Counted from the stretch's first letter, positions 26,068 to 35,746 are shown. The stretch: DNA of 56,929 bases from an uncultured Tenacibaculum sp. (GCA_947498055.1 CANMJA010000030.1:1-56929); one strand, 5' to 3'. Notes: generated by a model not told the origin, from the sequence alone. Program-made: numbers and translations.

Positions 26068-29000
26068 TTAAAATCCTAGGTTAAGTGAAAATGTATACTG
26101 CCTTGTAATAGGTAAGGCAACACCACCTGACTGGAAAAACTCAGGATCTTGACCATTTAATCTATCATCTGAATAAATTAAGAATAAGTTGGTACCCTGC
26201 AACTTGACTTTTAAATTAGCTAAACCTAACTTATCTGTAAGTTCTTTATTAAAGCTATATCCTAAAGATATATTTTTCATTCTTAAAAAGTCACCGTCTG
26301 CAACACGTACAGAAGAAAAATTATACGCATTATAAGCTCTTCTTAATCTCGGTATTCTTGCTATTTCAGAAATTGTAGGTATTTTAGGAATGTTTGTAAT
26401 GTTTTCATCTCCTGGAACTAACCATCTATTTGTAAAATCTTTTGAAAACACATCTAAATCACTATAGTTAGCTCTAAAACCATTATCTAAACGAATTTTA
26501 TTACCTCCACTACCAGTAATAAGAACATTTAAATCCCAATTTTTATATTGAAATCTATTTGCAAGACCACCTGATATATTAGGGTTAACAGAACCTTCAT
26601 ATTTTAAGTAATCAGCAATATTTTCGTTTTCTTGGAAATTAACTTCTTGAGACACCTCTCCATCTTGATTTATATATTGAGGAATTCCTCTATCGCTTAA
26701 CCCAGCAAATTCAAAAGAAAATAAAGCATTAATTGGAAAACCTTGAAGATTTGTTCCTGTTTGATCTACAGCATCTAAAACATTTGGTCTGCTTACTAAA
26801 TTTGTAATTTCTTGATCAAAATATGAAAAAGTGAAATTTGTAGACCATTTAAAATTATCTGTTTGTATATTTTTAGTGTCTAATGAAAATTCAAAACCTT
26901 TCGTTTTTACATCTGCATTATTTCCTAATTTCGTTATTTGTCCACCAATTCCTGATGTTCTAACAAAATCAATATTATCAAATATATCTCTAATGTAAAA
27001 ATCTGAAGATATATTTATTCTATTTCTAAAAAGACCTAAATCAAAACCAATATTTGTTTCTATTTGTTTTTCCCAAGTAAGTTGAGAATTTTGAAGTGCT
27101 GTAATATTTAATAAAGTTTCTCTATCAAAAGGAGAAAATCTATTTGAAATTTGACTTCTAATAATGCTTAAAGAGTTTGTTGCTGATCCTGGAGTTGCTA
27201 CCAAACCATAAGAAGCTCTAAACTGAAGATTACTAACCGTTTTAGAATCTAAAAGAAAATCTTCATTAGAAGCATTCCATTTTGCACTTAATGTACCAGT
27301 AGGTAAAAATCTAGAACTATTACTTCTTCCTTGTCTATTTGATCCATCATATCTTCCAGATGCTGAAAATATATATTTACCAGCGTAATCATATGTTATA
27401 GAACTGAAAGCAGCGATTGTTCTTTCTCTTTGTCTATCCAATCCAAAATAATTATTTCCTTCAGAAATAATTTTTTCAAGAATTCTAGGATCTGTAAAGG
27501 GAATTAAACCACTTTCAAATTGCAAACCATATCCTACAAAATTATCTGAATCTCTATCAATATACCTTAAATCTTGCCCTAGTAGTATATCTAAATTATG
27601 GTCATCTCCAAATGTATTCGTATATTTTAAACTATTACGAAGATAAAAAGAAGTTAAATCGTTAGAATTCTTAGTATAAATACCACCTTTAGGTAATACC
27701 GCTACTGGTATAGCACTAGGATCGTTAGGATCGCTGTAAAGAAAAATATTAGCATTTCTAACAATTGCAGTTTCGTCTGCATTATACGCACCAACGACAT
27801 TTGAGTTTTCTTGCACTTTGTGTTCGCTTGATGAGCTAACATATCTAGCTGCACCATTAAAATCATATGTTATATTATCAGAAATCTTATAGTTAGCATC
27901 TAATTGTAATCGTATATCTCTTACATTTAATTCAATAAAATTATTTTCTAATTCTTCTAAAATATTAAAATCAGCCCAGTTATTTCTATAATACTCCAAA
28001 TTACCTTGGTTATCTCTTGGTCTTAATGTTCTTGAAGTATTTAAAGCATAACTAAAAGGATTTATATCAAAATCTCTAACTATTTCTCCATTAAAAGTAT
28101 CTCTTTGTCTATCAAATGTACCTGGTGCTTTCTGATTTCTTATAGAAGTAACCAATGATAATGTTGTATTAAATTTATCTGAAAAATAAAAAGTGTTCTT
28201 TATATTTCCAGTTATACGCTGTACATTATCTACCAAAGTTCTACCAGGGTCATTTAAAAAACTAACAGAAGCATAATACGTGTTTTTTTCTCCTCCTCCT
28301 GATAAACTTACAGAATGATTTTGCATAATATTATACCTAAATAGTGTTCTAAACCAGTCTGTATTTGCAGATTCGTACTGTTGTAAAAATTGATTACGTG
28401 CTTCTGGCGTATTTGCTAGTAAAAACTGACCTGTGTTTGGGTCGAAAGTATTAATTCTATCATACATAATACTATAAATACCACCAAATCTATTTTGCAA
28501 GCTGTTTGTAATTTGCAGATGTCCTTTCTCTTCTAATTCTTTAAGAACACCAAGATTAGCTTTTGAATCTAAGATATCAAAATCATTATAATTAGGAATT
28601 TCTCTCAATGTATTTTCTAAATTATAAGAAATTTTTAAAGGTGACTCTTTTCTTCCTGATTTAGTTGTAATTACAATAACACCATTTCGAGCTCTAGCTC
28701 CATAAAGAGAGGTAGCCGAGGCATCTTTCAATATGTCTATTTTTTTAATATCATTTGCATTAATACCTGCAATGGAAGAACTTATAAGACCTGAAGAATC
28801 TCCTGATGTAAGTTCATCAAGATTTTGCTCTATAATATCTTCTTGCACAACACCATCTACCACATAAAGCGGGGTGTTATTCCCAAAAATAGAGGAAGAT
28901 CCACGAATTGTAATTCTTGGCGAGCTACCAAAAGTTCCTGAAACATTTTGAACACTTAAACCAGAAACTCGACCTTCTAGCAATCTACTAACATCTACAA

Positions 29001-29409
29001 TACCATCGATCTTAAGATCTTCTGCTCGTATCGTAGCAGCAGAACCTGTAAAAGCTTCTTTTTTAATATTGTCGAAACCTGTAGCAATAACCTCAATTTC
29101 GTCTAAGAGATCTAATTCGTCTTCAAGAATTAAATTAATGACATCAATATCACCAATTACTCTCTCAACCGTCTTCATACCAATAAAACTGTAAACAAGA
29201 GTTTTTCCTTTCGACACAGTAATAGAATAATTACCATCGAAATCTGTCTCAACCCCTCTTGTTGTACCTTTCACAATAATGGTTACACCAGGTAAAGGTC
29301 CGTTTGCATCGGAGACTAAACCCGTTACGGTAGTTTTCTGAGAAAAAACTAACTGAGTAACCATAGTAATGACAATTACTAGTGTACTTTTTAACTTTTT
29401 ACTAATCAT
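26068..29409 (-). CDS. SusC/RagA family TonB-linked outer-membrane transporter
   Basis: 1113 aa from the ATG at 29409, chosen because it gives the signal peptide MISKKLKSTLVIVITMVTQL...FSQ; an upstream in-frame start would add 30 residues that do not look like a leader. Residues about 27-112 are the CarbopepD_reg domain (TVTGLVSDANGPLPGVTIIV; VETDFDGNYSITV), followed by the plug (about 130-250: LLEGRVSGLSVQN, RITIRGSSSIFGNNTPLYVV, DILKDASATSLYGARARNGV) and the 22-strand barrel ending in FSLNLGF. First gene of the SusC-SusD-metallohydrolase-DUF4302 operon. No sigma/anti-sigma or two-component regulator is adjacent, so control is not visible. Confidence 0.95.
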   Translation of the reverse strand: MISKKLKSTLVIVITMVTQLVFSQKTTVTGLVSDANGPLPGVTIIVKGTTRGVETDFDGNYSITVSKGKTLVYSFIGMKTVERVIGDIDVINLILEDELDLLDEIEVIATGFDNIKKEAFTGSAATIRAEDLKIDGIVDVSRLLEGRVSGLSVQNVSGTFGSSPRITIRGSSSIFGNNTPLYVVDGVVQEDIIEQNLDELTSGDSSGLISSSIAGINANDIKKIDILKDASATSLYGARARNGVIVITTKSGRKESPLKISYNLENTLREIPNYNDFDILDSKANLGVLKELEEKGHLQITNSLQNRFGGIYSIMYDRINTFDPNTGQFLLANTPEARNQFLQQYESANTDWFRTLFRYNIMQNHSVSLSGGGEKNTYYASVSFLNDPGRTLVDNVQRITGNIKNTFYFSDKFNTTLSLVTSIRNQKAPGTFDRQRDTFNGEIVRDFDINPFSYALNTSRTLRPRDNQGNLEYYRNNWADFNILEELENNFIELNVRDIRLQLDANYKISDNITYDFNGAARYVSSSSEHKVQENSNVVGAYNADETAIVRNANIFLYSDPNDPSAIPVAVLPKGGIYTKNSNDLTSFYLRNSLKYTNTFGDDHNLDILLGQDLRYIDRDSDNFVGYGLQFESGLIPFTDPRILEKIISEGNNYFGLDRQRERTIAAFSSITYDYAGKYIFSASGRYDGSNRQGRSNSSRFLPTGTLSAKWNASNEDFLLDSKTVSNLQFRASYGLVATPGSATNSLSIIRSQISNRFSPFDRETLLNITALQNSQLTWEKQIETNIGFDLGLFRNRINISSDFYIRDIFDNIDFVRTSGIGGQITKLGNNADVKTKGFEFSLDTKNIQTDNFKWSTNFTFSYFDQEITNLVSRPNVLDAVDQTGTNLQGFPINALFSFEFAGLSDRGIPQYINQDGEVSQEVNFQENENIADYLKYEGSVNPNISGGLANRFQYKNWDLNVLITGSGGNKIRLDNGFRANYSDLDVFSKDFTNRWLVPGDENITNIPKIPTISEIARIPRLRRAYNAYNFSSVRVADGDFLRMKNISLGYSFNKELTDKLGLANLKVKLQGTNLFLIYSDDRLNGQDPEFFQSGGVALPITRQYTFSLNLGF

Positions 29410-29739
29410 TTTATGTATTATTATATTAAGGATTAATTCTTCGCAAAACAACGCTTTTTTATAAAGAAAACAAAATTTAACAATAATTAACTTTATCAAA
29501 AAAACTGAGCAAAACCTTTACCTCAACAAGAAATCTAAACAATTCTTAAACATACATTAATAAACCTCTAAAAAAAACAATAATAAACCAACAAAAACAA
29601 GAAATATTTAGTTAATCTACAAAAAGAAGCCCGTTGAAATATTCCAAATTAATTTAATATTATCTTGTTTGTTTCACTTTTCTTTGCATTAATAAAATTT
29701 GGTATTTGCCTTTAAATGATAAAACTAAATATCTAAAGA
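29410..29739. other. Divergent intergenic region susC / mutY (330 bp)
   Basis: Very A+T-rich, no convincing ORF. It must hold the promoters of the SusC operon (minus) and of mutY (plus). On the minus strand TTTG (29500-29497), 17 bases and TAAATTTTG (29479-29471) form an off-consensus candidate for susC. For mutY only a weak TATTTG-like box near 29703 is seen. Confidence 0.4.
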
Positions 29740-30783
29740 ATGTTTAACAAAAGAGTCTTAAATTGGTACTTAAAAAACAAACGAGATCTTCCTTGGAGGA
29801 CTTCCAAAAACCCTTATTATATTTGGCTTAGTGAAATTATATTACAACAAACAAAAATTACACAAGGGTTACCCTATTTTTTAAAATTTAAAGAAGCATT
29901 CCCTACTGTATCAGATTTAGCAAATGCAGACGAAGGTTCTATTTTGAAGCTCTGGCAAGGTTTAGGTTATTATTCTAGAGCCAGAAATCTTCATTATTCT
30001 GCAAAATATATTATTAATGATTTAGATGGGAAATTTCCAGATTCTTACAATAGCTTATTAAAACTAAAAGGAGTTGGAGATTATACAGCTTCCGCCATTG
30101 CATCTATCTGCTACAATGAAGCAACTGCTGTTGTAGACGGAAATGTATACAGAGTACTTGCTCGTTATTTTGGCATTCACACTCCAATTAATACCACCAA
30201 CGGAATCAAAGAATTTAAAAAGCTAGCACAAAAACTAATAGATAGTTCTAATCCTGGTACATACAACCAAGCTATTATGGATTTTGGTGCAATACAATGC
30301 AAACCTCAAAATCCATTATGTAATAGCTGCCCTCTAAATGATAGCTGCATTGCTTTACAGACAACAAGTATTAAAGATTTACCTGTAAAAGAAAAAAAAA
30401 TAAAAGTTAAGAAAAGACATTTCAATTATTTAGTTATTACAAATGAAAACAATGAAACCATTCTAGAAAAAAGAAAAGGGAAAGGAATATGGGAAGGGTT
30501 ATATCAATTTCCACTAATTGAAACCTTAAAAGAAACTCATGAAACAGAGCTTATAGAACATGATTTTTTTAAATCAAGATTTAACAAAAACGCTTCTATA
30601 AAATTATTTAATTCTCAACAAATAATTCATAAACTTTCTCACCAACATCTATATACTCGATTTTGGCTAATACACACTTCTGAAATAAAAGAAGAGTTTA
30701 TTTCCTGGAACAATATTTGGGAATATCCTGTTCCTACATTAATTCATAATTTTTTAGAAAATTACCTAAAAGACAAAGTCTAA
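29740..30783 (+). CDS. mutY: A/G-specific adenine DNA glycosylase MutY
   Basis: 347 aa. Removes adenine mispaired with 8-oxoguanine. Visible: catalytic Glu32 (WLSEIILQQT), helix-hairpin-helix LKGVGDYTASAIASI (109-123), catalytic Asp133 (VVDGNVYRV), 4Fe-4S cluster C187-x6-C194-x2-C197-x5-C203, and a C-terminal NUDIX-like domain (about 225-347) for 8-oxoG recognition. Full length. First gene of mutY-ssb-gldE-gldD, an order known from gliding Flavobacteriaceae. Confidence 0.96.
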   Translation: MFNKRVLNWYLKNKRDLPWRTSKNPYYIWLSEIILQQTKITQGLPYFLKFKEAFPTVSDLANADEGSILKLWQGLGYYSRARNLHYSAKYIINDLDGKFPDSYNSLLKLKGVGDYTASAIASICYNEATAVVDGNVYRVLARYFGIHTPINTTNGIKEFKKLAQKLIDSSNPGTYNQAIMDFGAIQCKPQNPLCNSCPLNDSCIALQTTSIKDLPVKEKKIKVKKRHFNYLVITNENNETILEKRKGKGIWEGLYQFPLIETLKETHETELIEHDFFKSRFNKNASIKLFNSQQIIHKLSHQHLYTRFWLIHTSEIKEEFISWNNIWEYPVPTLIHNFLENYLKDKV

Positions 30784-30789
30784 ATTTTG

Positions 30790-30797
30790 TATATTTG
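30790..30797 (+). promoter_or_regulatory. -7 box of ssb
   Basis: TATATTTG matches TAnnTTTG, 22 bases before the ssb ATG; no TTTG at the -33 position. It suggests ssb-gldE-gldD can be transcribed apart from mutY. Confidence 0.45.
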
Positions 30798-30819
30798 ACT
30801 TTGCACACTATTTTAAGCT

Positions 30820-31248
30820 ATGGCAGGAACAATAAATAAAGTCATTCTAATTGGTCATTTAGGAGACGAAGTGAAAATGCATTATTTTGATGGAGGAAAC
30901 TCTGTTGGGCGTTTCCCTATAGCTACGAACGAATCTTATACGAATCGTCAAACCGGTGAACGAATTACTAGTACAGACTGGCATAATATTGTTGTGCGTA
31001 ATAAATTAGCCGAAATTTGTGAAAAATATTTAACTAAAGGAGATAAAGTATATTTAGAGGGTAGAATAAAAAACAGACAATATGAAGTAGATGGTCAAAA
31101 ACGTTATACAACAGAAATTCATGTTCAGGATATGACTTTTTTAACCACAAAAAAAGAAATCAATACATCTTCTTCGGTACCACAACAACCATCACAAAAT
31201 TCGAAAAATAATGTCTCATCAAATGAAAATGATGATTTACCTTTTTAG
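30820..31248 (+). CDS. ssb: Single-stranded DNA-binding protein
   Basis: 142 aa. The OB fold covers about residues 1-108 (NKVILIGHLGDEVKMHYF, TSTDWHNIVVRNKLAEICEKYLTKGDKVYLEGRI), followed by a Ser/Gln/Asn-rich flexible tail and the acidic tip DDLPF that recruits partner proteins in replication and repair. Normal length. It sits 36 bases after mutY and 19 bases before gldE. Confidence 0.95.
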   Translation: MAGTINKVILIGHLGDEVKMHYFDGGNSVGRFPIATNESYTNRQTGERITSTDWHNIVVRNKLAEICEKYLTKGDKVYLEGRIKNRQYEVDGQKRYTTEIHVQDMTFLTTKKEINTSSSVPQQPSQNSKNNVSSNENDDLPF

Positions 31249-31267
31249 TATAATCAAATATTAACCA

Positions 31268-32599
31268 TTGGATTTAGAACCATTACTTTTATTTACTGCA
31301 CCTTCTACATTTTTAACTACTGCTAGTATTATCACTTTATTAATTTTACTTATTTGTTCTGCTTTAATTTCTGGAACTGAAGTTGCTTTTTTTTCTATTT
31401 CACAAACAAAAATCAATCAGCTTAGCGAAGAATCAAAAGGAAAAAACATTGTAGTAAAACTTTTAGAAAACCCTAAAAAACTATTAGGAACCATACTAAT
31501 AACCAACAATTTTATTAATATTTTAGTCGTATTAATATTTGCTTCTTTAGATGACTTCATGTTTGGAAACATTAATTTTTCTATTAATTTTTGGTTTATC
31601 TATATTTCTAATTCCGTTATTAAAGTAATTATTCAAGTAGGTTTGGTTACATTTCTTATCTTACTCTTTGGAGAAGTTTTACCTAAAGTGTATGCAAGTA
31701 GAAATTCCTTGAAATTTGCTAATTTAATGGCTAAACCTATACATGTTTTAAATATTTTTTTAACTCCTTTAAACACTCCTTTAACAAGCTTAACCAACAG
31801 TATTGAAAGAAAGTTGGGAGGAAAAAACAATAATTTATCTGTAGAAAAATTATCACAAGCTTTAGAATTAACTTCAGATAACTCAACAACAAAAGACGAG
31901 CAAAAAATATTAGAAGGAATCGTAACATTTGGCAATACAGAAACAGTTCAAATTATGAAACCAAGAACTGATGTTTGTGCTATTTCTGATACAGACACCT
32001 ATGAGGAGGTATTAAATACTATTTTAAAAAATGGCTATTCGAGAAACCCTGTTTTTCATGAAAACATCGATAATATTAAAGGAATTTTATACGCCAAAGA
32101 TTTATTAGCGCATTTAAATAAAAATAATTTTAACTGGCAAAAACTACTTAGAGAACCCTTTTTTGTTCCTGAAAACAAAAAACTAGACGACTTGTTGAAA
32201 GAATTTAAAGAGAAAAAAAATCATTTAGCTATTGTAGTTGACGAATATGGTGGCACAAGTGGTATTGTAACTTTAGAGGATGTGATTGAAGAAATTGTTG
32301 GTGATATTAATGATGAATTTGATGATGACGATTTAACTTACTCTAAAATAGATGAAAATAATTTTATTTTTGAAGGAAAAATTACCATTAAAGATTTGTG
32401 TAGAGTTTTAGAGGAAGATGAAGAAATATTTGAGCAAGAAAAAGGCGAAAGTGAAACCTTAGCTGGATTTATATTAGAGATATCCGGAAAATTTCCTAAA
32501 AAAGGAGAAAAAATAGCTTTTAAAAACCTCTATATTTTTACTATTGAAGCTATTGACAGAAAAAGAATCAAACAAATTAAAGTTACTCGAAATGTATAA
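31268..32599 (+). CDS. gldE: Gliding motility-associated protein GldE (CNNM/CorC type)
   Basis: 443 aa beginning with TTG at 31268; no ATG fits near the first conserved residues. Four hydrophobic segments in the N-terminal DUF21/CNNM domain (about 15-35, 80-105, 113-138 and around 150-165; ALISGTEVAFFSIS is the family motif), then two CBS domains (about 215-335; IMKPRTDVCAI, LAIVVDEYGGTSGIVTLEDVIEEIVGDI) and a C-terminal CorC/HlyC domain (about 350-435). In Flavobacterium, GldE supports gliding and type IX secretion and can suppress loss of GldD. It overlaps gldD by 8 bases (ATGTATAA), implying coupled translation. Confidence 0.92.
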   Translation: MDLEPLLLFTAPSTFLTTASIITLLILLICSALISGTEVAFFSISQTKINQLSEESKGKNIVVKLLENPKKLLGTILITNNFINILVVLIFASLDDFMFGNINFSINFWFIYISNSVIKVIIQVGLVTFLILLFGEVLPKVYASRNSLKFANLMAKPIHVLNIFLTPLNTPLTSLTNSIERKLGGKNNNLSVEKLSQALELTSDNSTTKDEQKILEGIVTFGNTETVQIMKPRTDVCAISDTDTYEEVLNTILKNGYSRNPVFHENIDNIKGILYAKDLLAHLNKNNFNWQKLLREPFFVPENKKLDDLLKEFKEKKNHLAIVVDEYGGTSGIVTLEDVIEEIVGDINDEFDDDDLTYSKIDENNFIFEGKITIKDLCRVLEEDEEIFEQEKGESETLAGFILEISGKFPKKGEKIAFKNLYIFTIEAIDRKRIKQIKVTRNV

Positions 32600-33146
32600 A
32601 TTACTTTTTGTTTTTATTATATCTCTTTTTATAGGTTGTAATAAGGATGTATTACCAAAACCTAAGGCGTATTTAAATTTAAATTACCCAAACAAAGAGT
32701 ATGTGAAATTAACTAGTAAAAGACCTTATTCTTTTGAAGTAGCTAGTAAAGCTACAATAAAAGAACTACCTAAAAACTGGTTAAAAATAAAATACCCTTC
32801 CTTAAAAGCATCTGTTGACATCACATACAGACCTATTAACAAAAACTTAAGAGAGTTATTAATAGAGGCTGAAAAACTTGTATTTGAACATGCTGTAAAA
32901 GCAGATAATATTTCTAACACTGAAGACTATTCAAACATACAAAACAAAGTATATGGTAAAATGTATTTGATATATGGAGATGCTGCTTCTCAAGTTCAGT
33001 TTCATGTTACAGATAGTGTTAAGCATTTTTTAAAAGCTTCCTTATTTTTCTACACAAAACCCAATTATGACAGCATACTTCCTGCTATCGATTATCTTAA
33101 AAAAGACATGATTCATATAATGGAAACATTAAAATGGACCGAGTAA
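32592..33146 (+). CDS. gldD: Gliding motility lipoprotein GldD
   Basis: 184 aa from the ATG at 32592, which overlaps the end of gldE. Lipobox LFIGC (Cys14), then KPKAYLNLNYPNKEYVKLT, typical of GldD. Required in Flavobacterium for gliding and type IX protein secretion; location is the cell envelope. Its stop lies only 4 bases from the stop of the convergent heme A synthase gene, without room for a terminator. Confidence 0.93.
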   Translation: MYKLLFVFIISLFIGCNKDVLPKPKAYLNLNYPNKEYVKLTSKRPYSFEVASKATIKELPKNWLKIKYPSLKASVDITYRPINKNLRELLIEAEKLVFEHAVKADNISNTEDYSNIQNKVYGKMYLIYGDAASQVQFHVTDSVKHFLKASLFFYTKPNYDSILPAIDYLKKDMIHIMETLKWTE

Positions 33147-33150
33147 AAAA

Positions 33151-34209
33151 TCAACTTGCTAATGCTTTTAATTTTCGAGATTGCAACCATAAATAAAACT
33201 GTAACCCAAACAAAATAGCTCCTGCTAATAAATGTATCGCTTGCGTTCCTATTGGAAAATCGGCATAATACATTAAGATACCTGTAATAGTTTCTAGAAA
33301 AATCAAAAACACAATCCAATTTACCAATTTATACCCTAGGTTTTTTACCTGATTTAAATAAAACATTCCAAAATTCACTAATACAATAGCTATTGTAAAA
33401 GAACGATGGAAATAAAATTTAAAACTAGGATTTAACAAACTATATTGTTTGTTATTAAAACCATATAATTTAACCTGTTGATCTATAAATTGTCTGACTT
33501 GGGTTCCCATCGCTATTTGTATTAAAGAGAATACTACAGAAATAATTAATAATTTATTAAACAATGAATTATACTTGTAAACCTTATCTTTTTCCGTTTC
33601 TATAAAAAGTAAATAAAGTAATAATGCTATGATAACTAAACCAACGACCATATGTATTGTAATTATGGTAGGTTTTAAATTTGTATCTACAACTGTTTTA
33701 CCCAACCATGCTTCAAACCCCATTAAAAACAACGTAACAAAAGCCAAAACAGGAACTCTCTTTTTGTCTTTCCAAAATTTAACAGAAGCTAGCACTAAAA
33801 AAATAAAAACAAACCCTGAAACTACTGAAGCAAGTCTATTAATATACTCCGTCCAAGTATGATATTTATTAAACTTAGCGTAATTATGTTTTGTATATTT
33901 TTGCCAATTCTTCGCATTAAAATTAGTGGCTGTTTTTAAATCTTTTTCGGCAACAAACAAAACTTTCTCCTTAACAATAATCATTCCTTTTTTAAATTCT
34001 TTATTTGGTTGCCAAGTAATTTGTTGTTCCGATGTTGGCGGTATTAAGTAGCCAAAACATTTAGGCCAGTCAGGGCACCCCATACCAGAACCGGTCATTC
34101 TAACTACAGCTCCTGCCAAGAAAATTAAATAAACAGATAGTAAAGTAATTTTAGTTATTTTGGAAAATCTTGATTTTAAGTAATACAGGAATGCATTTAT
34201 TTTTGTCAT
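33151..34209 (-). CDS. ctaA: Heme A synthase (COX15/CtaA)
   Basis: 352 aa from the ATG at 34209 (a GTG one codon upstream is less likely). An eight-helix membrane protein that oxidises heme O to heme A for aa3-type cytochrome oxidase. It shows the first-helix motif GAVVRMTGSGMGCPDWPKCFG with the Cys pair, and the four heme-binding His regions (YHTWTEYINRLAS, ITIHMVVG, YFHRSFTIA, QAIHLLAG). The soluble insertion between helices 1 and 2 (about 55-120) is longer than in Bacillus, as in Bacteroidota. It sits apart from other cytochrome oxidase genes. Confidence 0.93.
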   Translation of the reverse strand: MTKINAFLYYLKSRFSKITKITLLSVYLIFLAGAVVRMTGSGMGCPDWPKCFGYLIPPTSEQQITWQPNKEFKKGMIIVKEKVLFVAEKDLKTATNFNAKNWQKYTKHNYAKFNKYHTWTEYINRLASVVSGFVFIFLVLASVKFWKDKKRVPVLAFVTLFLMGFEAWLGKTVVDTNLKPTIITIHMVVGLVIIALLLYLLFIETEKDKVYKYNSLFNKLLIISVVFSLIQIAMGTQVRQFIDQQVKLYGFNNKQYSLLNPSFKFYFHRSFTIAIVLVNFGMFYLNQVKNLGYKLVNWIVFLIFLETITGILMYYADFPIGTQAIHLLAGAILFGLQFYLWLQSRKLKALAS

Positions 34210-34235
34210 CACTTATTTTTGAAGAAAAATTTAAA

Positions 34236-34243
34236 CAAAGATA
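34236..34243 (-). promoter_or_regulatory. -7 box of the heme A synthase gene
   Basis: TATCTTTG (34243-34236) matches TAnnTTTG; leader about 20 nt. The -33 position falls within the terminator hairpin of the upstream gene and shows no TTTG. Confidence 0.5.
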
Positions 34244-34259
34244 CACTAAACAACATAAA

Positions 34260-34287
34260 AAAAACGCTCTGAAGTTAGAGCGTTTTT
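34260..34287. terminator. Terminator of the heavy-metal-binding protein gene
   Basis: 11-bp perfect stem AAAAACGCTCT / AGAGCGTTTTT (34260-34270 / 34277-34287), loop 6, followed on the minus strand by a run of T. Confidence 0.8.
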
Positions 34288-34389
34288 CTTTATAATGAGT
34301 TTAAATTACATCTTAATTCTTTATTAAAATCTATCTTATCATTTTTTATTTTTCTCTATTTACACAACACACTATAATAGCAATCTGCT

Positions 34390-34716
34390 TTACTTACTTT
34401 TATTATCAACAACTTCAGACGCTTGGTACAAATCATCTCCAATACCTTCAACAACAGCAATTAATTGTTTTTTATTAATCTTATTTGCATCGTATTGTAT
34501 GGTTGCTATACTATCGTTAAAGATAACTTTAGCATCCATTACCCCCTTTTTCTTAGCTAATTTAGACTGTATCATCATCGCACAGCTCATTTCACAGTGC
34601 ATTCCCGAAACATTTAAAGATACTGTTTCCGATTTTACAACTTTTGTTTCTGTCTTACAACTTAAGAAAGAAAAAAGTACTAAAAACAAAGTACTTATTA
34701 TTTTTTGTGCCTTCAT
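34390..34716 (-). CDS. Heavy-metal-associated (HMA) domain lipoprotein
   Basis: 108 aa from the ATG at 34716; an ATG three codons earlier (34725) is the alternative. Lipobox FSFLSC, then an HMA/MerP-like fold with the metal-binding loop GMHCEMSC (CxxxC rather than CxxC) and the VVEGIGDDLYQA end. Probably binds Cu(I) or another soft metal in the periplasm. It stands alone: its own -7 box (34742-34749) and a terminator flank it. Copper delivery toward heme-copper oxidase is suggested only by the neighbouring ctaA gene. Confidence 0.85.
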   Translation of the reverse strand: MKAQKIISTLFLVLFSFLSCKTETKVVKSETVSLNVSGMHCEMSCAMMIQSKLAKKKGVMDAKVIFNDSIATIQYDANKINKKQLIAVVEGIGDDLYQASEVVDNKSK

Positions 34717-34741
34717 ATTTAACATCTATTAAATTATTGTA

Positions 34742-34749
34742 CAAATTTA
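34742..34749 (-). promoter_or_regulatory. -7 box of the HMA lipoprotein gene
   Basis: TAAATTTG (34749-34742) matches TAnnTTTG, 16-25 bases from the two possible starts; -33 not clear. Confidence 0.45.
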
Positions 34750-34808
34750 TTAAAAAAGAACCTTATATGTTTAAAATGAGCGACTTTTGTTTTATAAACA
34801 AAAATACA

Positions 34809-35681
34809 ATGGACAATCAACAAAAAAAATGGATTTATCTAATTTCTTTATCTCTTGTTTGGGGCAGTTCTTTTATTTTAATAAAAAAAGCATTAATCGG
34901 ATTAACCCCAATACAAGTAGGAGCATTGCGAATTATAATATCTACTTTTTTTTTACTAATTATTGGTTTTAAAAGCATAAAAAGAATTAAAAAGAAACAT
35001 TGGATATATGTTTTTTATAGTGGTCTTTTAGGAACTTTATTTCCTTCTTTTCTATTTGCTTATGCTGTAACGGGTATAGATAGTTCTATTACTTCCATTT
35101 TAAACTCTTTAACGCCATTTAACACATTGTTAGTTGGGACACTTATTTTCGGAATTGTATTTAAAAAGAAGCAAATAATAGGAATATTAGTAGGATTAAT
35201 TGGAACCACTATATTAATTTTAAAAGGAGCAGATTTAAATCCTAATCAGAATTATTGGTTTGCTCTTTTGCCTATTTTTTCGTCAATTGGATATGCTTTT
35301 AATGTAAACATTATTAAAAAATACTTAAAAGATTTAGACCCTTTAGCAATAACCACAGGAAATTTTATACTTATTATTATTCCTGCTACAATTATTTTAA
35401 GCTTTACAGGTTTTTTTACTTCTTTTGAATTTAATGAAGAAAGCAACTCTTCTTTACTTTACATAAGTATTTTAGCTGTAGTTGGTACTGGAATAGCCAA
35501 AGTAATCTTTAATAAATTAATACATATTTCATCTCCTATTTTTTCAACATCTGTAACCTATCTAATTCCTATAGTAGCTGTTTTTTGGGGTATTTTTGAT
35601 GGAGAAAAATTAAGTCTAATTCAGTTATTAGCTGGGTTTATTATCTTGTTTGGAGTATATCTTGTTAACAAGAATAAATAG
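34809..35681 (+). CDS. EamA/DMT family transporter
   Basis: 290 aa from the ATG at 34809 (MDNQQKKWIYLISLSLVWGSSF). Longer in-frame starts upstream would run into the promoter of the divergent gene and lack the family start. Ten hydrophobic segments arranged as two EamA repeats (about 5-135 and 150-287); WGSSFILIKKAL is the usual first-helix motif. Drug/metabolite exporter of unknown substrate. Confidence 0.88.
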   Translation: MDNQQKKWIYLISLSLVWGSSFILIKKALIGLTPIQVGALRIIISTFFLLIIGFKSIKRIKKKHWIYVFYSGLLGTLFPSFLFAYAVTGIDSSITSILNSLTPFNTLLVGTLIFGIVFKKKQIIGILVGLIGTTILILKGADLNPNQNYWFALLPIFSSIGYAFNVNIIKKYLKDLDPLAITTGNFILIIIPATIILSFTGFFTSFEFNEESNSSLLYISILAVVGTGIAKVIFNKLIHISSPIFSTSVTYLIPIVAVFWGIFDGEKLSLIQLLAGFIILFGVYLVNKNK

Positions 35682-35682
35682 A

Positions 35683-35717
35683 AAAGAGTCAAAATCAATG
35701 AATGATTTTGACTCTTT
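35683..35717. terminator. Bidirectional terminator
   Basis: 15-bp perfect stem AAAGAGTCAAAATCA / TGATTTTGACTCTTT (35683-35697 / 35703-35717), loop 5, between the convergent DMT gene and the M16 pair. Confidence 0.88.
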
Positions 35718-35746
35718 ATTTTGTTTAATGAATTTCTTCTTTCTCT

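Noticed and set aside
34209..34212. GTG start one codon before the heme A synthase ATG
   Set aside because: Adds only one residue, and the ATG is the more usual start.
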